DNA of 64,000 nt from Ryuthela nishihirai (GCA_038380435.1 JAWZYU010000028.1:19638201-19702200), one strand, 5' to 3'; shown: positions 34,724 through 46,839, numbered from the stretch's first letter. A program made the numbers and translations. Notes: generated by a model not told the origin, from the letters alone.

Positions 34724-34972
34724 ATGTTCGTTGAACCCGATGCAGGAAAAACTGCTCTCAAGTGGCGGACTGAAGAGAGAAAACAAGTATGGCAGGAAAA
34801 GGAGCTGTCACTGCGGATGGAGACACTAGTGGATGCTGCGGAAATTGATTTCAACATCGCATTTTCACTTCTCTTTGCTCTAGAGCTTTGTCGCATTCTA
34901 TCAACTTGGAAACATCCTCGGATTATCAGTTACTATTTCGGATGGATAGAATCAAAAAACTTTTTTAAATAG
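34724..34972 (+). CDS. Weak candidate coding frame, not recognised
   Basis: ATG in good context (ACCATG) opens 82 codons, charged at first (contains ALKWRTEERKQVW) and then partly hydrophobic, ending at TAG just before a SINE-A. Base composition is higher in GC than the flanks. An opposite-strand frame overlaps it completely, so chance is quite possible. No family recognised. Confidence 0.2.
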   Translation: MFVEPDAGKTALKWRTEERKQVWQEKELSLRMETLVDAAEIDFNIAFSLLFALELCRILSTWKHPRIISYYFGWIESKNFFK

Positions 34973-34979
34973 CAGCGAG

Positions 34980-35337
34980 TTGTTGGGTTGTTTTACCTCT
35001 CAGCGGCACTTTTTTGCCCACCATGGGCTAAATGGCCAGGTCACATGGACCCCGAAGGTTCAGAGAAAGTTAGGGGAGGGGACCCATTGGAACGGATGTT
35101 GGGAGACAGATGATAGCCTCCCGTCAAGGCCATCCAGCGTGTTCTTTAACGTGTATAGGGTATGACTCTCCAGCACACTGACCCACGGCTTAACGTCCCA
35201 TCCGACGGACAGCGGCCTTTCGAAGCCCATCGGTGTCCCCTACTGACCGTAGGAAGGGCAGGGAATTTTGTGGAGATAAATCTCAACGCTGACCCAGCTG
35301 GGACTCGAACCTGGGAACTACAGATTACGAGCCTGGC
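34980..35337 (-). mobile_element. SINE-A, head incomplete
   Basis: Minus copy ending within the anticodon-like part of the head (GAGCCTGGC). No convincing target duplication. Confidence 0.88.
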
Positions 35338-35436
35338 ATCGCAGAGACTATTCGTAACATTAGATTATCAACTAAACAACTTTGTACTAGCTCTATTAAA
35401 TTTCCGATTGAAGATTTAACGTCAATGGATTAGCTC

Positions 35437-35730
35437 AATAGGGTAGAGGAAGGGATCTACAACTCAGGCTTTTTCATCAATAGGGTAGAGGAAGGGATCT
35501 ACAACTCAGGCTTTTTCATCAATAGGGTAGAGGAAGGGATCTACAACTCAGGCTTTTTCATCAATAGGGTAGAGGAAGGGATCTACAACTCAGGCTTTTT
35601 CATCAATAGGGTAGAGGAAGGGATCTACAACTCAGGCTTTTTCATCAATAGGGTAGAGGAAGGGATCTACAACTCAGGCTTTTTCATCAATAGGGTAGAG
35701 GAAGGGATCTACAACTCAGGCTTTTTCAGC
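35437..35730. repeat. Minisatellite, 7 x 42 bp, units matching
   Basis: Seven direct copies of a 42-bp unit (AATAGGGTAGAGGAAGGG start, GGCTTTTTCATC end), phased exactly every 42 bp with no difference visible between units until the last bases. The sequence just before and into the first unit (GGATTAGCTCAATAGGGTAGAG at 35428-35449) resembles a tRNA D arm / A box. There are no spacers, so it is not a CRISPR array. Uniformity suggests recent expansion or assembly-sensitive copy number. Confidence 0.95.
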
Positions 35731-35865
35731 GGATATATTTAAGCTCTTTTTTGCTCTCGATACTAATCAAAAATCATTATTATACACAATAACAACATTG
35801 ATAAAATTATTGAAAAATTCAAATTTACGACATTTGTTGAAATTGAAACATTTATCTTACGCAGA

Positions 35866-36104
35866 AGGGGGCGGCTCGGTCGGTAGCGCGCCAGGCTCGC
35901 AATCTGCAGTTCCCAGGATCGAGTTCCAGCTGGGATTTATCTTCGCAAAATTCTTTACTCTCGGGCAGTAGGGAAAACCAATGGGCTTGGAAAGCCCCTT
36001 TGTCCGTCGACTGAGATAAGCCGTGGTCCCGTGTGTGGGAGAGCCTACCCTGTGCACGTTAAAGGATGGTCTTGACGGAAGGCTACCATCTGTCTGAGAC
36101 AGAT
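35866..36104 (+). mobile_element. SINE-A, damaged, part of an inverted pair
   Basis: Plus copy with deletions in the body, ending at CTACCATCTGTCT followed by GAGACAGA. It faces the next copy tail to tail. Confidence 0.85.
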
Positions 36105-36109
36105 TTTTT

Positions 36110-36478
36110 TTCCACTTTTTTTCACACCATGGGCTAAAGGGCCAGGTCACATGGACCCCGAAGGCTCAGAAAAGGTTGGGGGAGGGGACCCCAACCTTTC
36201 TGGAACATCTGTTGGGAGACAGATGGTAGCCTCCCGTCAAGGCCATCCAGCGTGTTCTTTAACGTGCACAGGGTATGGCTCTCCCACACATGGGGCCACG
36301 GCTTAACGTCCCATTCGACGGACGGCGGCCTTTCCAAGCCCATCGGTGTCCCCTACTGACCGTGGGCAAGTCGGGGAATTTTGCGGAGATAAATCTCAAC
36401 GCTGACCCAGCTGGGACTCGAACCTGGGAACTACAGATCACGAGCCTGGCGCGCTACCGGCTGAGCCACCCCCGCCCC
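36110..36478 (-). mobile_element. SINE-A, tail missing, part of an inverted pair
   Basis: Minus copy lacking the GGTTGGGTTGTTTTACCTC tail, with a local repeat of CCCCAACCTTTCTGG. The pair 35866-36478 forms a long imperfect inverted repeat. Confidence 0.88.
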
Positions 36479-36479
36479 T

Positions 36480-36972
36480 GAAAATAGGTCGCAAAAAATG
36501 GACTCGTTCTAGCAACGAGTTTCATCCTGGTGTACGAACAGAGACTGTATCGTCATCCTGGCATCAGCCACGATGAGCAGTCTCTTTCGTGAAAACAAAA
36601 TATTTGGATGCAGAGAAGTTGAAGCAGTGGTGTGCGAATGCGATGACTAATGTTCTGTAAGCCGTCACTTCGTCGCTTCATAGAAGACTTTACGACCTGA
36701 GTTTCAGTCTCTATAGCTGTTCGAACCTTCATGAGAAACTAACATGGTTCAGAAAGCGCCATCTGAAGAGAAGCAGCCATTTTCTTTCAGTCAGCAATAG
36801 ATGGCAGCACAAGCAACCAGAAAGGCATAACCTTAAGTGATAGAGCTTACTTAATGCCCACTTTTGCCAATTATGTTTTAGCTTTGTCGCCAAAATTAGA
36901 TTCCAAAATAAGCATCACTATCAAAATGAAACATTTGACGTCTAATCGGGATCGACGATCGTCCTCTTCCCA
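36480..36972. other. Spacer, nothing recognised
   Basis: No supported frame, repeat or fold. Confidence 0.45.
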
Positions 36973-36984
36973 CTTTAGCAACGA

Positions 36985-37369
36985 TTGGATTGTTTTACCT
37001 CTGAGCGGCACTTTTTTGCACACCATGGGCTAAATGGCCAGGTCACAAGGACCCCGAAGGCTCAGAGAAGGTTGGGGGAAGGGACCCACTGGAACAGCTG
37101 TTGGGAGACAAATGGTAGCCTCCCGTCAAGGCCATCCAGCGTGCTCTTTAACGCGCACAGGGTATGGATCTCCAGCACAAGGGGCCACGGTTTAACGTCC
37201 CATCCGACAGGACGGCGGCCTTTCCAAGCCCATCGGTGTCCCCTACTGACCGTGGGCAAGGCGGGGAATTTTGCGTAGATAAATCTCAACGCTGACCCAG
37301 CTGGGACTCGAACCTGGGAACTACAGATTACGAGCCTGGCGCGCTACCGACTGAGCCACCCCCGCCCCT
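36985..37369 (-). mobile_element. SINE-A, full length
   Basis: Complete minus copy with exact duplication CTTTAGCAACGA at 36973-36984 and 37370-37381. Confidence 0.93.
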
Positions 37370-37381
37370 CTTTAGCAACGA

Positions 37382-38848
37382 AATGCTTTCAACTGTGACT
37401 AGGTTTGGATCTAGGGGAAGGAGCAGGGCCAAGGGGGCAATGCCCCTTCCCCTTTGAAATTTCTGATAAGGGTAAAAGGCAAAAATTTATTAAACTTATC
37501 TTTCATGTCTGTTCAAGAATTTTTTAACATCTCTAAAACGGAGAGGAGAGTATTCTAATGGAAATTCTGTGTTTTCTAGATCATAGCCTGACAGACTAAA
37601 ACGTAAGATTCTGATATGTTCTTCTAATTTCTAATAAAGTGTCCCCTGAGAATCCTGAAGCTCATTAAGCAATTATGAACTTGATTGAATAGAACAGGAT
37701 CGCCAACATGAGGGGGGGGGGAATCACCAACATGAAATAATTTCTTGATAGTAAAGAATTATCTCATTCTGCATTTTCTTTGCTGAAATCTGTATGCATT
37801 GAGGATTATTTTTCAGGACGACTCAAATAGTTTTCCCTAATAAATTACATTAGACGAATGTGGGCAGTGACGGATTGAAGAACCAAACGCTAAAAATTAG
37901 TAAAAAACAGACTTCAGCTACAAAAAAACTTCGGTCTGTGAAAAAAAATATAATTTCACTTAATAAAATCTTGACACCCTTTTGCACCAAATGCTAACAA
38001 AACTAAAAAAAAAAAATTAAGAACCTTTTGAGATCTTTCAAAATAATTGCAAAGAGTAAATTTCTTTTTCTCTTTCCTGTTCACCATCGGTCTGGCCCAG
38101 ATTTAGCCCTCCCCGCCGACAACCACCCACATCTCAATGGCACGTGCCACTTCACAAGACAAGAGTTTGAGCGCCGGCTTCAGGTCAATCGGCTCCAGCC
38201 TTGAAGACCCCATCAGCTCTAGGTTCGCCATTGTCTTCTGACAGCTTCGCCTTCCTTCCCCCCACCCCCACCCCGATATAGCTTAATGGACCCTTGACCC
38301 AGATGGGCAGCGTCGGCTGTGTGGGCTCACCAGCCTCTGAAGAGAGTGAAAGAGAGACTTTAGGGCATTGGCCCAATGCTCATTAGGGCATTGCCTGCTG
38401 AATATATCAGACATCGCCGACATTTTATGCAGAGGAGTCAATCAGACTTAATCGATGCAGATCAACCTTTAAGGCAACGGTGAAATAATTCGAAAACTCC
38501 TTTCTGCATGAGAATAACAGTCAGAGATACAAAGAGAAAAATTGGGAGTAAAATAAAATGGTACTACACAACAAATTTCACAGATGAGAAAATATTGTTA
38601 TCTAGTGATTATCTTAAATTAATTTTTTAAACTTTGCAAAATTTTGATCTTTGAAGTACTTAAAATAACATAAGCTGCTTGCCAAGAACAATTAACGAAA
38701 ACGTTTGTTAGTTCCTCTAAGTTTTCCCCCTTCGCTGGTAGTATTCAGCTAGCTACCCCTTAAATGGGCATTTAACGGCCCATTAAGGCCCCTGCAGTAT
38801 TCCTTTATCCAACTCCCCTGGCTTTTAGTATTCGTCTGGCTACTGCAG
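37382..38848. other. Long spacer with one GC-richer segment
   Basis: Bases 38080-38400 are GC-richer; a 63-codon minus-strand frame there has no signature. A tiny SINE-B-like word (GCTGCTTGCCAAGAAC) occurs near 38674. The rest shows nothing. Confidence 0.4.
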
Positions 38849-39458
38849 AGGCTCTGAGTGGTACTTTATTTCACACAGTGGAATAAATGGCCCCAAGGGA
38901 TCAGAATAGGTTGGAAAAGAGGTTGGATTGTTTTACCTCTGAGCGGCACTTTTTTGCACACCATGGGCTAAATGGCCAGGCCACAAGGACCCCACTGGAA
39001 TAGCTGTTGGGAGACAGATGGTAGCCTCCCGTCAAGGCCATCCAGCGTGTTCTTTAACGTGCACAGGGTATGGCTCTCCCGCACACGGGGCCACGGCTTA
39101 ACGTCCCATACGGCGGCCTTTTCAAGCCCATCGGTGTCCCCTACTGACCGTGGGCAGGGCGGGGAAATTGGAAAAGGGGATCCACCAGACAGTTGTCAGG
39201 AGACAGACTGCAACTTCCCCGTCAAGACTTTCCAGCGTGTCATTTAACGAGCAGAAAATATGGCTCTCCTACCGTGGCCACGGCTTAACGTCCCATCGTA
39301 CAGTCGCCGGCTTTTCATAAACTCATCGGTGTCTCCTTTCTCACCGAGGTTCAGGGTGGAAGTTTAGCGGAGATCAATCTCATCGCTGGTACAGTTGGTA
39401 CTCGAACCAAGGAACTACAGATTATGATCCTGGCTCGGTTAACGACAGCGCCCGACCC
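38849..39458 (-). mobile_element. Ancient SINE-A split by a younger copy
   Basis: Tail part at 38849-38920 and body plus head at 39168-39458, strongly diverged (CTCGAACCAAGGAAC, GTTAACGACAGCGCCCG). Confidence 0.82.
38921..39167 (-). mobile_element. SINE-A, 5'-truncated, nested
   Basis: Young copy ending at GGGCGGGGAAA, inserted in the older SINE with duplication TTGGAAAAG (38911-38919, 39168-39176). It also lacks part of the AGAGAAGGTTGGG segment. Confidence 0.9.
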
Positions 39459-40753
39459 ATCAATTATCATGTTATGATATATATATGAGAAGTTTCCTTC
39501 AATCCTTAGCAAATAAAAATTTATCTTTTAACGCGAAGTCTTTGGCATGATTTTGCCAGGAACTAAAAGTGGAGGGAAAAACATTTTTTTCTGAGAGGTG
39601 CAAATGAACAATTTTGAAGTTATCTAATGTCCTCAGTAATACTTTTTCCAAACTCCAAGAATCATCCCCACCACCACCTTTCTTCCGAGGACATCCAATG
39701 CTTTCACTGCTTGCTTGGTTTTGCCACACTAACAATTCTTCGATCATTTGTAACCAAGCGAAGGCCGAAGTTCCTGTATTTTCGTTACTCGTGTTCCTGC
39801 TTCCTTGGACGAAAGCAGCTTCTCATCCGGGACCAGCTTATTCTCCCTCTTGTCCTTCGGAATCGCCTCACAGAGTATCAATTTACGAGTCAATGCACAT
39901 TTGTCTTCACAATTCATGTCGACAGATTAATTGGAGCCTTTCTTCGCACGATCCTTTCGTCCGCGACCCTTCCCACTCTCATTGTCTGCATCTCCCACCA
40001 ACCAAAAGAGAAAAAAAAAATTCATAAATTGTTGTTTTTTTCTTTTCTGTCCAATAAATAAAACGTTAGAAGAGTCTTCCTGATTAAAACCTGAATGTAA
40101 AGTTGTGTCTCTGAAATGTTACTCAGATAAACTCTGAGATCTCGTCAGCAACTGAGAAGCAAATGGCGACTTCATCCATTTCATTCTCCCCTTTCCAAAG
40201 TGGTGCAACAACCGCTTTCAGTTGAATAGAGATAAACTGTTTATTTATTGCATCTCGTGCAGACGCAGGGAGATGTTACGCGCATTCAAAACAATCTTAT
40301 CGTTCGCAATTATTTTTGTGGAGAAAGGAAAAAGAATATTTCATGAAGTACACCCTTCCACATTTGAACTTTGGAATTACGTTCACATTTTCATTCACCT
40401 ATTATCACCTGGCAAAGAATTTCGGATGAAGGTTACATGTAATAAAAGAATATTTTAAAAACAACTTAATGAAATTTATTTCTTATATCTTAATTTTCTA
40501 AATCTTTATAAAGTCTTAAAAATTTGTTTCGTCTCCTCCGAAATTGGTTACGCGGCTGACAGTATATTTCTACCTACCGCCTACTATGGTAGAATTCCTC
40601 CAGTTACTCCTCCTATTCTGGTAATATCCCTCTAGCTATCCCCCCCCCCATCTCCTTCTCCCCTGATAGTACTTCTTTAGCTACCCCCTGATCCCCTGGA
40701 AGTATTCTCCTGGCTACCCCTCCCCCGGCAGTAATTCCAGTACTCAATGTTTT
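39459..40753. other. Long spacer with accidental open frames
   Basis: Two overlapping plus-strand frames of about 140 codons (39614-40061) are open at once, rich in Ser/Pro/His/Cys and without domain or proper ATG. A homopolymer-rich C/T segment lies at 40570-40735. No gene called. Confidence 0.35.
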
Positions 40754-40764
40754 GCCTATCTCTG

Positions 40765-41142
40765 TGTTGGGTTGTTTTACCTCTGAGCGGCACTTTTTTG
40801 CGCACCATGGGCTAAATGGCCAAGTCACATGGACCCCGAAGGCTCAGAGAAGGTTGGGGGAGAGCACCCACAGGAACAGCTGTTGGGAGACAGATGGTAG
40901 CCTCCCGTCAAGGCCATCCAGAGTGTTCTTTAACGTGCACAGACAGGGTATGGCTCTCCCGCATACGGAGCCACGGCTTAACATCCCATCCGACGGACGG
41001 CGGTCTTTCCAAACCCATCGGTGTCCCTACCGACAGTGGGCAGGGAGTTTTGCGGATATAAATCTCAACGCTGACCCAGCTGGGACTCGAACCTAGTAAC
41101 TACAGATTACGAGCCTGGCGCGCTACCGACTGAGTCACCCCC
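40765..41142 (-). mobile_element. SINE-A, full length
   Basis: Minus copy with a 4-bp repeat (ACAG) in the CACAGACAGGGT segment. Exact duplication GCCTATCTCTG at 40754-40764 and 41143-41153. Confidence 0.92.
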
Positions 41143-41458
41143 GCCTATCTCTGAACATTCCTTGTAAATTAATGCATAATTTTACTGAACACCTAAATAA
41201 TGCAAAATAAAGTGCCTTTCAAAATCAATTATTTAAAAAAAAAAAGTCATTAATATCCTAAGAATGTTCTCGACTATGTTTTAGAAGTAAGATTGCAACA
41301 CATCAATGGCTGAAGAAACGCTGCATTAAACTTAAGGGCAATGTTTAAGTCTCATTCCTGTTGTTCGAACTTCGTCTGAAGTCTTCTGAAGTGAAAGGTT
41401 CTTGACCCTTTTGCTTCACGACCGCAATTAACGAAAAACCTTTCGTTTGCATTTCAGG

Positions 41459-41711
41459 AAGAGATCTGACAATAATCAACAGTCCATTGTAAATGACTAA
41501 AAAGAAAACAGACGACCTTATTAAGCAGCTTATCGAGAGAAATGTATTCAGTGGAATACGAGCGAGGTCAGCGGAAGGTCAGAGAACAGAGCTCAAAATC
41601 CAACCTGCCCTACAGAGAGGGCACGGCGGGCAAATGTCGGTTAGACATTCCAAAACAGCTAAAGCATCAGGACTTGAAAATTCTTTTCAGGAAACTTGCA
41701 AATTACCCTAG
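41459..41711 (+). other. Possible exon after a good splice acceptor
   Basis: CCTTTCGTTTGCATTTCAG (ending about 41458) is a strong acceptor. An ATG at 41493 opens 72 codons beginning MTKKKTDDLIKQLIERNVF. There is no clear donor and no family; a second frame is also open across the segment. Confidence 0.22.
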
Positions 41712-41738
41712 GAATAGTTACGATTATTGCAATATGCA

Positions 41739-42130
41739 TTGGGTTGTTTTAACGTCTGAGCGGCACTTTTTTGCACACCATGGGCTAAATGGCCAGGTCA
41801 CATGGACCCCGAAGACTCAGAAGGTTGAGGGAGGTGTCCCACTGGTACAACTATTGGAAGACAGATGGTAGCCTCCCGTCAAGGTTATCGGTTGTGTTCT
41901 TTAACGCGCACAGGGTATAGTTCTCCCGCATACAGAGCCACGGTTTAACATCCGATGGACGGCGGCCTTTCCAAGTCCATCAGTGTCCCCTACTGACTGT
42001 GGGCAGGGCGGGGAGTTTTTCGGAGATAAATCTCAACGCTGACCCAGCTGGGACTCGAACCTGGGAACTGCAGATTATGAGTCTGGCACGCTACCGACTG
42101 TCACCTCCGCCCCCCCCCCCCCCACCCCCT
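41739..42130 (-). mobile_element. SINE-A, diverged
   Basis: Minus copy with scattered indels and a long C-run at the head (42110-42130). Confidence 0.88.
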
Positions 42131-42710
42131 TGGGTACGACCTGGACACCATTCATTAATAAAGAATAAAGAATGCCAAACTTATGAAAAAAAATGGACCC
42201 TAAACTAAAACCAATCAAGGCAGAATTTCAACAGCAAAATCCGAATTATCTGCGTCATAATAAGCCTTGGAAGTTGGAAGGGGGGGGGGGCGTTTTTTAA
42301 AAGTGTTCATTTCGTAAGTTCTACATTTATTTGCTTTATATAAAAATCGGATGTTGTCATTTCGATGTTGACGTTTTTCATTTTTCGTTCGAATGAGATT
42401 CTATTACGAACTTCCTGTTTTCACCACAAATGGTTTCTGATTTCTTCAGAGAAATGCCCCGAGGCGAAATCTCTATTGACATGTCAGACGAGGAGGTGCC
42501 ACCCACTGGCGTCCAATTTCACCACATTCTTAATGAAACTCTTCTGCAAGTGGCAGAAATAATGATTCACATTAAAGAGTACATTTAACAAGAACATTAA
42601 AACTTTTAACAATGGTATCTCTGAATACGTTTTCGAAACAAAATCCATTACCCAAAACACAATAACTGATAAAGATTGTATTTACGGAGAGTAAAATTTA
42701 TGCAGTATTT
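42131..42710. other. Spacer, nothing recognised
   Basis: AT-rich with a G-run near 42282-42292. No supported gene. Confidence 0.45.
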
Positions 42711-43057
42711 GGGTTTACCTCTGAGCGGCACTTTTTTTTCACACCATGGGCTAAATGGCCAAGTCACAAGGACCCCGAAGGTTCAGAGAAGGTTTGGGGA
42801 GGGGACCCACTAAAACAGCTGTTGGGAGACAGATGGTAGCCTCCCGTCAAGGCCATCCAGCGTGTTCTTTAACGTGCACAGGGTATGGCTCTCCCGCATA
42901 CGGGACCACGGCTTAACGTTCCATCCGACGGACGGCGGCCTTTCCAAGCCCATCGGTGTCCCCTACTGGGGGATTTTGCGGAAATAAGTCAACGCTGACT
43001 CAGCTGGGACTCCAACCTTGGAACTGCAGATTACGAGCCTGGTGCGTTACCGACTGA
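42711..43057 (-). mobile_element. SINE-A, head incomplete
   Basis: Minus copy with a deletion after CCCCTACTG and loss of the outer head. Flanks (A)TGCAGTATTT / CGCAGAATAA are only loosely alike. Confidence 0.87.
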
Positions 43058-43084
43058 TTACGCAGAATAATCAAATGCTTAAAT

Positions 43085-43275
43085 TAGCAACACATTGGCA
43101 TGCAGACTGTAGACTTGGGTTCGAATCCCAAATAACGTTTAGATATTTTCCTTTTTGCTGTATGTTGTCATTCTGCTGAGGTTTCGCCTTTGTCGCAGAT
43201 TCTCTATGGCAAATACCATGCAATATACTTCGGAAAGGAATTCAGAATGGTTCTCTGCTATCCGCCACCAACAAC
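43085..43275 (+). mobile_element. SINE-B, decayed
   Basis: Plus remnant with CTTGGGTTCGAATCCC (B box), TTCTGCTGAGGTTTCGCC and CTCTATGGCAAATACC. Confidence 0.6.
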
Positions 43276-43588
43276 AGCAAAAAGGATGTATTATAAAAAA
43301 TGTTAAACATAATTTCATAATATTGAGCGAGTTGTTAAATCATATTAATCAATCAATCAGCAATCGAATCGCACTTCTAGAAACGTGATAAAGTGAATTT
43401 AAATGATCAGGAATATATCGATTGTTTTATCAAGTATGGGGTCTCCTAATATTCTTGGGCCCACGAGTGATAGCACTCTCCTTAATCCATTTCTACTCTT
43501 AACACACTTCCGTGCCAAATTCAATTAATTTAACGTATTCAAAGTGTTCATTCTTAAAGACAGACTCATCTACGTTTAATTATTGAGT

Positions 43589-43981
43589 GGGGCAGAGGTA
43601 GCTCAGTCGGTAGCGCGCCAGGCTCGTAATCTGTAGTTTCCAGGTTCGAGTCCCAGCTGGGTCAGCGTTGAGATTTATCTCCGCAAAATTCTCCGCCCTG
43701 TCCACGGTCAGTAGGGGACACCGATGGGCTTAGAAAAGCCGCCGTCCGTCGGATGGGACGTTAAGCCGTGGCTCCGTGTGCGGGAGAGCCATACCCTGTG
43801 CACGTTAAAGAACACGCTGGATGGCCTTGACGGGAGGCTACCATCTGTTTCCCAACAGCTGTTCCAGTGGGTCCCCTCCCCCAACCTTCTCTGAGCCTTC
43901 GGGGTCCATGTGACCTGGCCATTTAGCCCATGGTGTGCAAATAAGTCCGTTCAGAGGTAAAGCAATCCAACCCAAACAATC
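43589..43981 (+). mobile_element. SINE-A, full length
   Basis: Plus copy with variant head GGGGCAGAGGTAGCTCAG. Duplication ATTATTGAGT at 43579-43588 and 43982-43991. Confidence 0.92.
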
Positions 43982-44250
43982 ATTATTGAGTCGCACGCAC
44001 TCATCAGTAGGCTTTCTTCCCAGAGTCCCCATGCATTCACTCTTGTCAGCCGTTGCAATTGATCGACCATCGAAAAACAATTGAAGACCAAAAAAAATAT
44101 ACCGTTTTCAATTAAACATTCATTAGAAAATATACTTGAAAGTATTAAAAAATAGATTTAACCAATTAACATGTTTCATCAGTGTTTAAAATTTATTTCA
44201 TTATATTTATGTGCTATTCGCTGAAGGAAGAACGGAAACTAATCCAGTGT

Positions 44251-44352
44251 TCCCCTTCAAGCAGCTGCTTGCCACAGAATTTCTGACAGGAGCATATCAG
44301 TTTAATATGCCATAGGAAATATAGGTGAGGAAGGCAAAACCTCAGCAGAAAG
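44251..44352 (-). mobile_element. SINE-B, 3' half
   Basis: Minus copy from the 3' end (AAGCAGCTGCTTGCCACAG) to CCTCAGCAGAAA, where SINE-A sequence takes over. The tRNA head is missing. Confidence 0.8.
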
Positions 44353-44353
44353 A

Positions 44354-44555
44354 GTTGGGTTGTTTTACATCTAAGAGACGCACTTTTTTTGCACACAATG
44401 GGCTAAATGACTAGGCCAAAAGGACCTAAAGAGCTCAGAGAAGGTTTGGGAAGGGGATCCACTAGATGCTGCAAGGAGACAAATCGAAGTTTCCCGTCAA
44501 GGCCATTCAGCGTGTTTTTTAACGTGAACACGATATGACTTAATGTCCTATTCGA
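44354..44555 (-). mobile_element. SINE-A, decayed tail half
   Basis: Minus fragment from the tail to GACTTAATGTCC, strongly diverged, joined to the SINE-B half. Confidence 0.78.
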
Positions 44556-44819
44556 TAACAATAACTCACTCACAATAATAATCCTGCTAACCAACTTCTC
44601 ATATAGGCATTTAAGAGAGTTCAACTAATGAGGAGAGAGAAATCGCAGTCCAAAGGATCACAATTGAACAAAAAAATTCGTCCCGTCCCTACGACTAGAG
44701 TTCAATATTCGAGTGGCATTCGTATTAAGCATTGTATTTAGGTAGAGCTGCTATCCAAGTTTATAGCTGCACATATTTCTAAACCAATCAGATAATGTGG
44801 GCTTGAATTTTAGGTAGAG

Positions 44820-45113
44820 GTTGGGTTGTTTTACCTCTGAGCGGCACTTTTTTGCACACAATGGGCTAAATGACCAGGTTACATGGACCCCGAAGGCTCA
44901 TAGAAGGTTGGGGGAGGATACCCACTGGAACAGCTGTTGGGAGACAGATGGTAGCCTCCCGTCAAGGCCATCCAGCGTGTTCTTTAACGTGCACAGGGTA
45001 TGGCTCTCCCGCACAAGGAGCCACGGCTTAACGTCCCATCCGACGAACGGCGGCCTTTCCAAGCCCATCGGTGTCCCCTACTGACCGTGGGCAGAGCGGG
45101 GAGTTTTGTGGAG
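44820..45113 (-). mobile_element. SINE-A, 5'-truncated with target duplication
   Basis: Ends at GGGGAGTTTTGTGGAG without the head. Flanked by TTAGGTAGA (44811-44819, 45114-45122). Confidence 0.9.
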
Positions 45114-45122
45114 TTAGGTAGA

Positions 45123-45896
45123 AATAAATGGCAATATCATGCAAAACAGAATCCCTTAATTCAAACAGATTTCATTAAGGATAAAAAAAAAAAGGGAAAT
45201 TATAAATCACTCAATACTAATAATATTTTCTTGCTACCGAATAGGCAGCGAAAAATTCCAATTTAAATTTCCTACATCGGCTAAAATCATTGCCGAAGTG
45301 GCTGAGCTATTAACGTTTTCACAGCTCTGTACAAAGCTGTGTCAAAAATTATATTTGAATTCTGAATGATATACATATTTGATATAGAATCATTCTCTTG
45401 AGCTTTCATCCGCCATTTTCAATGAAGTCAGATCATCGTGCAGATTGCCAGCACTTCCCCATTGCGAGGAAAAATCTAGAGCTTTCGGGGGTTCATCAGT
45501 CACGCAAATTATCAGCGAACTTTAAACTCCTGACTCACACGTGGTACATCGAGCGCGATTTTGCATTCAGCTAAATGAAGAACAATTAGAAACATTTAAT
45601 CGACTAAATACGCGTAATTTTTTACTTCTTCATGCGAAGCTTTCAAATTATGGTGCTTACAATCTGCTGCTCCGATGTCATCACCTTTAATTCGAATGAA
45701 TAAAAAAATGTATCAAACGTTATTGTTTACCATAATATTTTAAATCCTTTTAAGTTGTTATAAATAAACTGTTTGAAAGACATTGAGATCGAAAGCAACC
45801 AACTTATACACAAGATCCGTTTATTTACCTATCTTTTTCCAAAAACAAATTGCAAAAAAAGAAATAATTATTTCCACTTCCTAAAGATTTTGCTTT
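45123..45896. other. AT-rich spacer, nothing recognised
   Basis: No supported gene or repeat. Confidence 0.45.
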
Positions 45897-46258
45897 ACGT
45901 CTAAAAGTGGTACTTTCTGCATCACAATGGGCTAAATATCAAAGTCACAAGGAACCCAAGGACTGAGAGAAGGTTGAAGAAGAGAATCCATTGGACAACC
46001 TTCTCTCAGTCCTTGGGTCCTTAGGAGACACAAACCTACCTGGAGGCCATTCAAAGTGTGCTTTGACGTGCACGAGATATGGCTCTTCTTAATGCGGATC
46101 ACGGATTTACGTCTCACCTGACGGACGGCGGTCTTTTTAACCCCATTGATGTCTCATTTCTCTACAGAGGGTAAGAATTTGTGGAGATAAATCTCAATGC
46201 TGATACAATTGGGACTTCAGTTAAGTCTGTCGCGCTACCGACAGACCCCCCCCCCCCC
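45897..46258 (-). mobile_element. SINE-A, ancient, with internal hairpin
   Basis: Very diverged copy. It contains a 25-bp inverted duplication of its own CCAAGGACTGAGAGAAGGTTG segment (45951-45976 against 45996-46020), absent from other copies. C-run at the head side. Confidence 0.75.
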
Positions 46259-46659
46259 TTCCCTCTCCAAATTGATTAATAACTCGTGCAGGTGGCCCAA
46301 AGGGTTAAATTGCACGTAGGTTAAAGCTAAATATACGGAAAAAAATATTTTTTATCGAGCCCGAAACGAATAATTTGCCCCAGACAACAAATACACTGAG
46401 AGCATACACGTTTAGACAAACATTACAATGCATACACATTACAATGCATTCAAATTTTGCATATCACTGCTTCTTTACAAAACACTGAAAGCAGCCGTCA
46501 TAGGAACTGACACAATTTTTGAACAGAATTTTTAGCCTCAAGAGATTGCTGCTGCAGTACTTGACAGCCAGGGCGATATTCTGCGACACATGCAACACTA
46601 GGAAATAAAATTGCAAGGAACATTTTTTTTAAAATCCACTGTCACCATCACCTCCTTAC
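46259..46659. other. Possible intron of the minus-strand candidate gene
   Basis: AT-rich. If the donor at 46659-46654 is used, this would be intron. Contains AAAGGGTTAA near 46299. Confidence 0.3.
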
Positions 46660-46804
46660 CTTTTCCGAAACATCCTTCTTTCTTGATGCTCTCGTGAACC
46701 TGTTTCGATTCCTTCAACACCCTCCGCAGTTGTTTGCCCCCCTTCCGGAACCTCGCCAATTCGCACGGCAAAGTTGATGCCATCGCCACACGAGCACTCG
46801 GCAT
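46660..46804 (-). CDS. Candidate first coding exon of a host gene
   Basis: ATG at 46804 opens 48 codons plus one base, ending at a strong splice donor (AAAAG|GTAAGG, GT at 46659-46658). The peptide starts MPSARVAMASTLPCELARF and continues with a basic, probably helical stretch (RRVLKESKQVHESIKK). GC content and codon use stand out from the flanks. A TATA-like TATAAG lies 39-45 bp upstream (46843-46848). I do not recognise the family; it could be the N-terminus of a longer protein encoded leftwards. The frame continues open through the donor, so an unspliced frame cannot be excluded. Confidence 0.45.
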
Positions 46805-46839
46805 TCTCGAAAAACCTTTCTTTGCGCCACGCGATGGCC

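Noticed and set aside
35437..35730. CRISPR array
   Set aside because: The repeats are directly adjacent without spacers and the genome is eukaryotic.
39614..40061. Two overlapping plus-strand frames of about 140 codons
   Set aside because: Open at the same time in two frames, start without a good ATG, and have no protein signature; consistent with chance.
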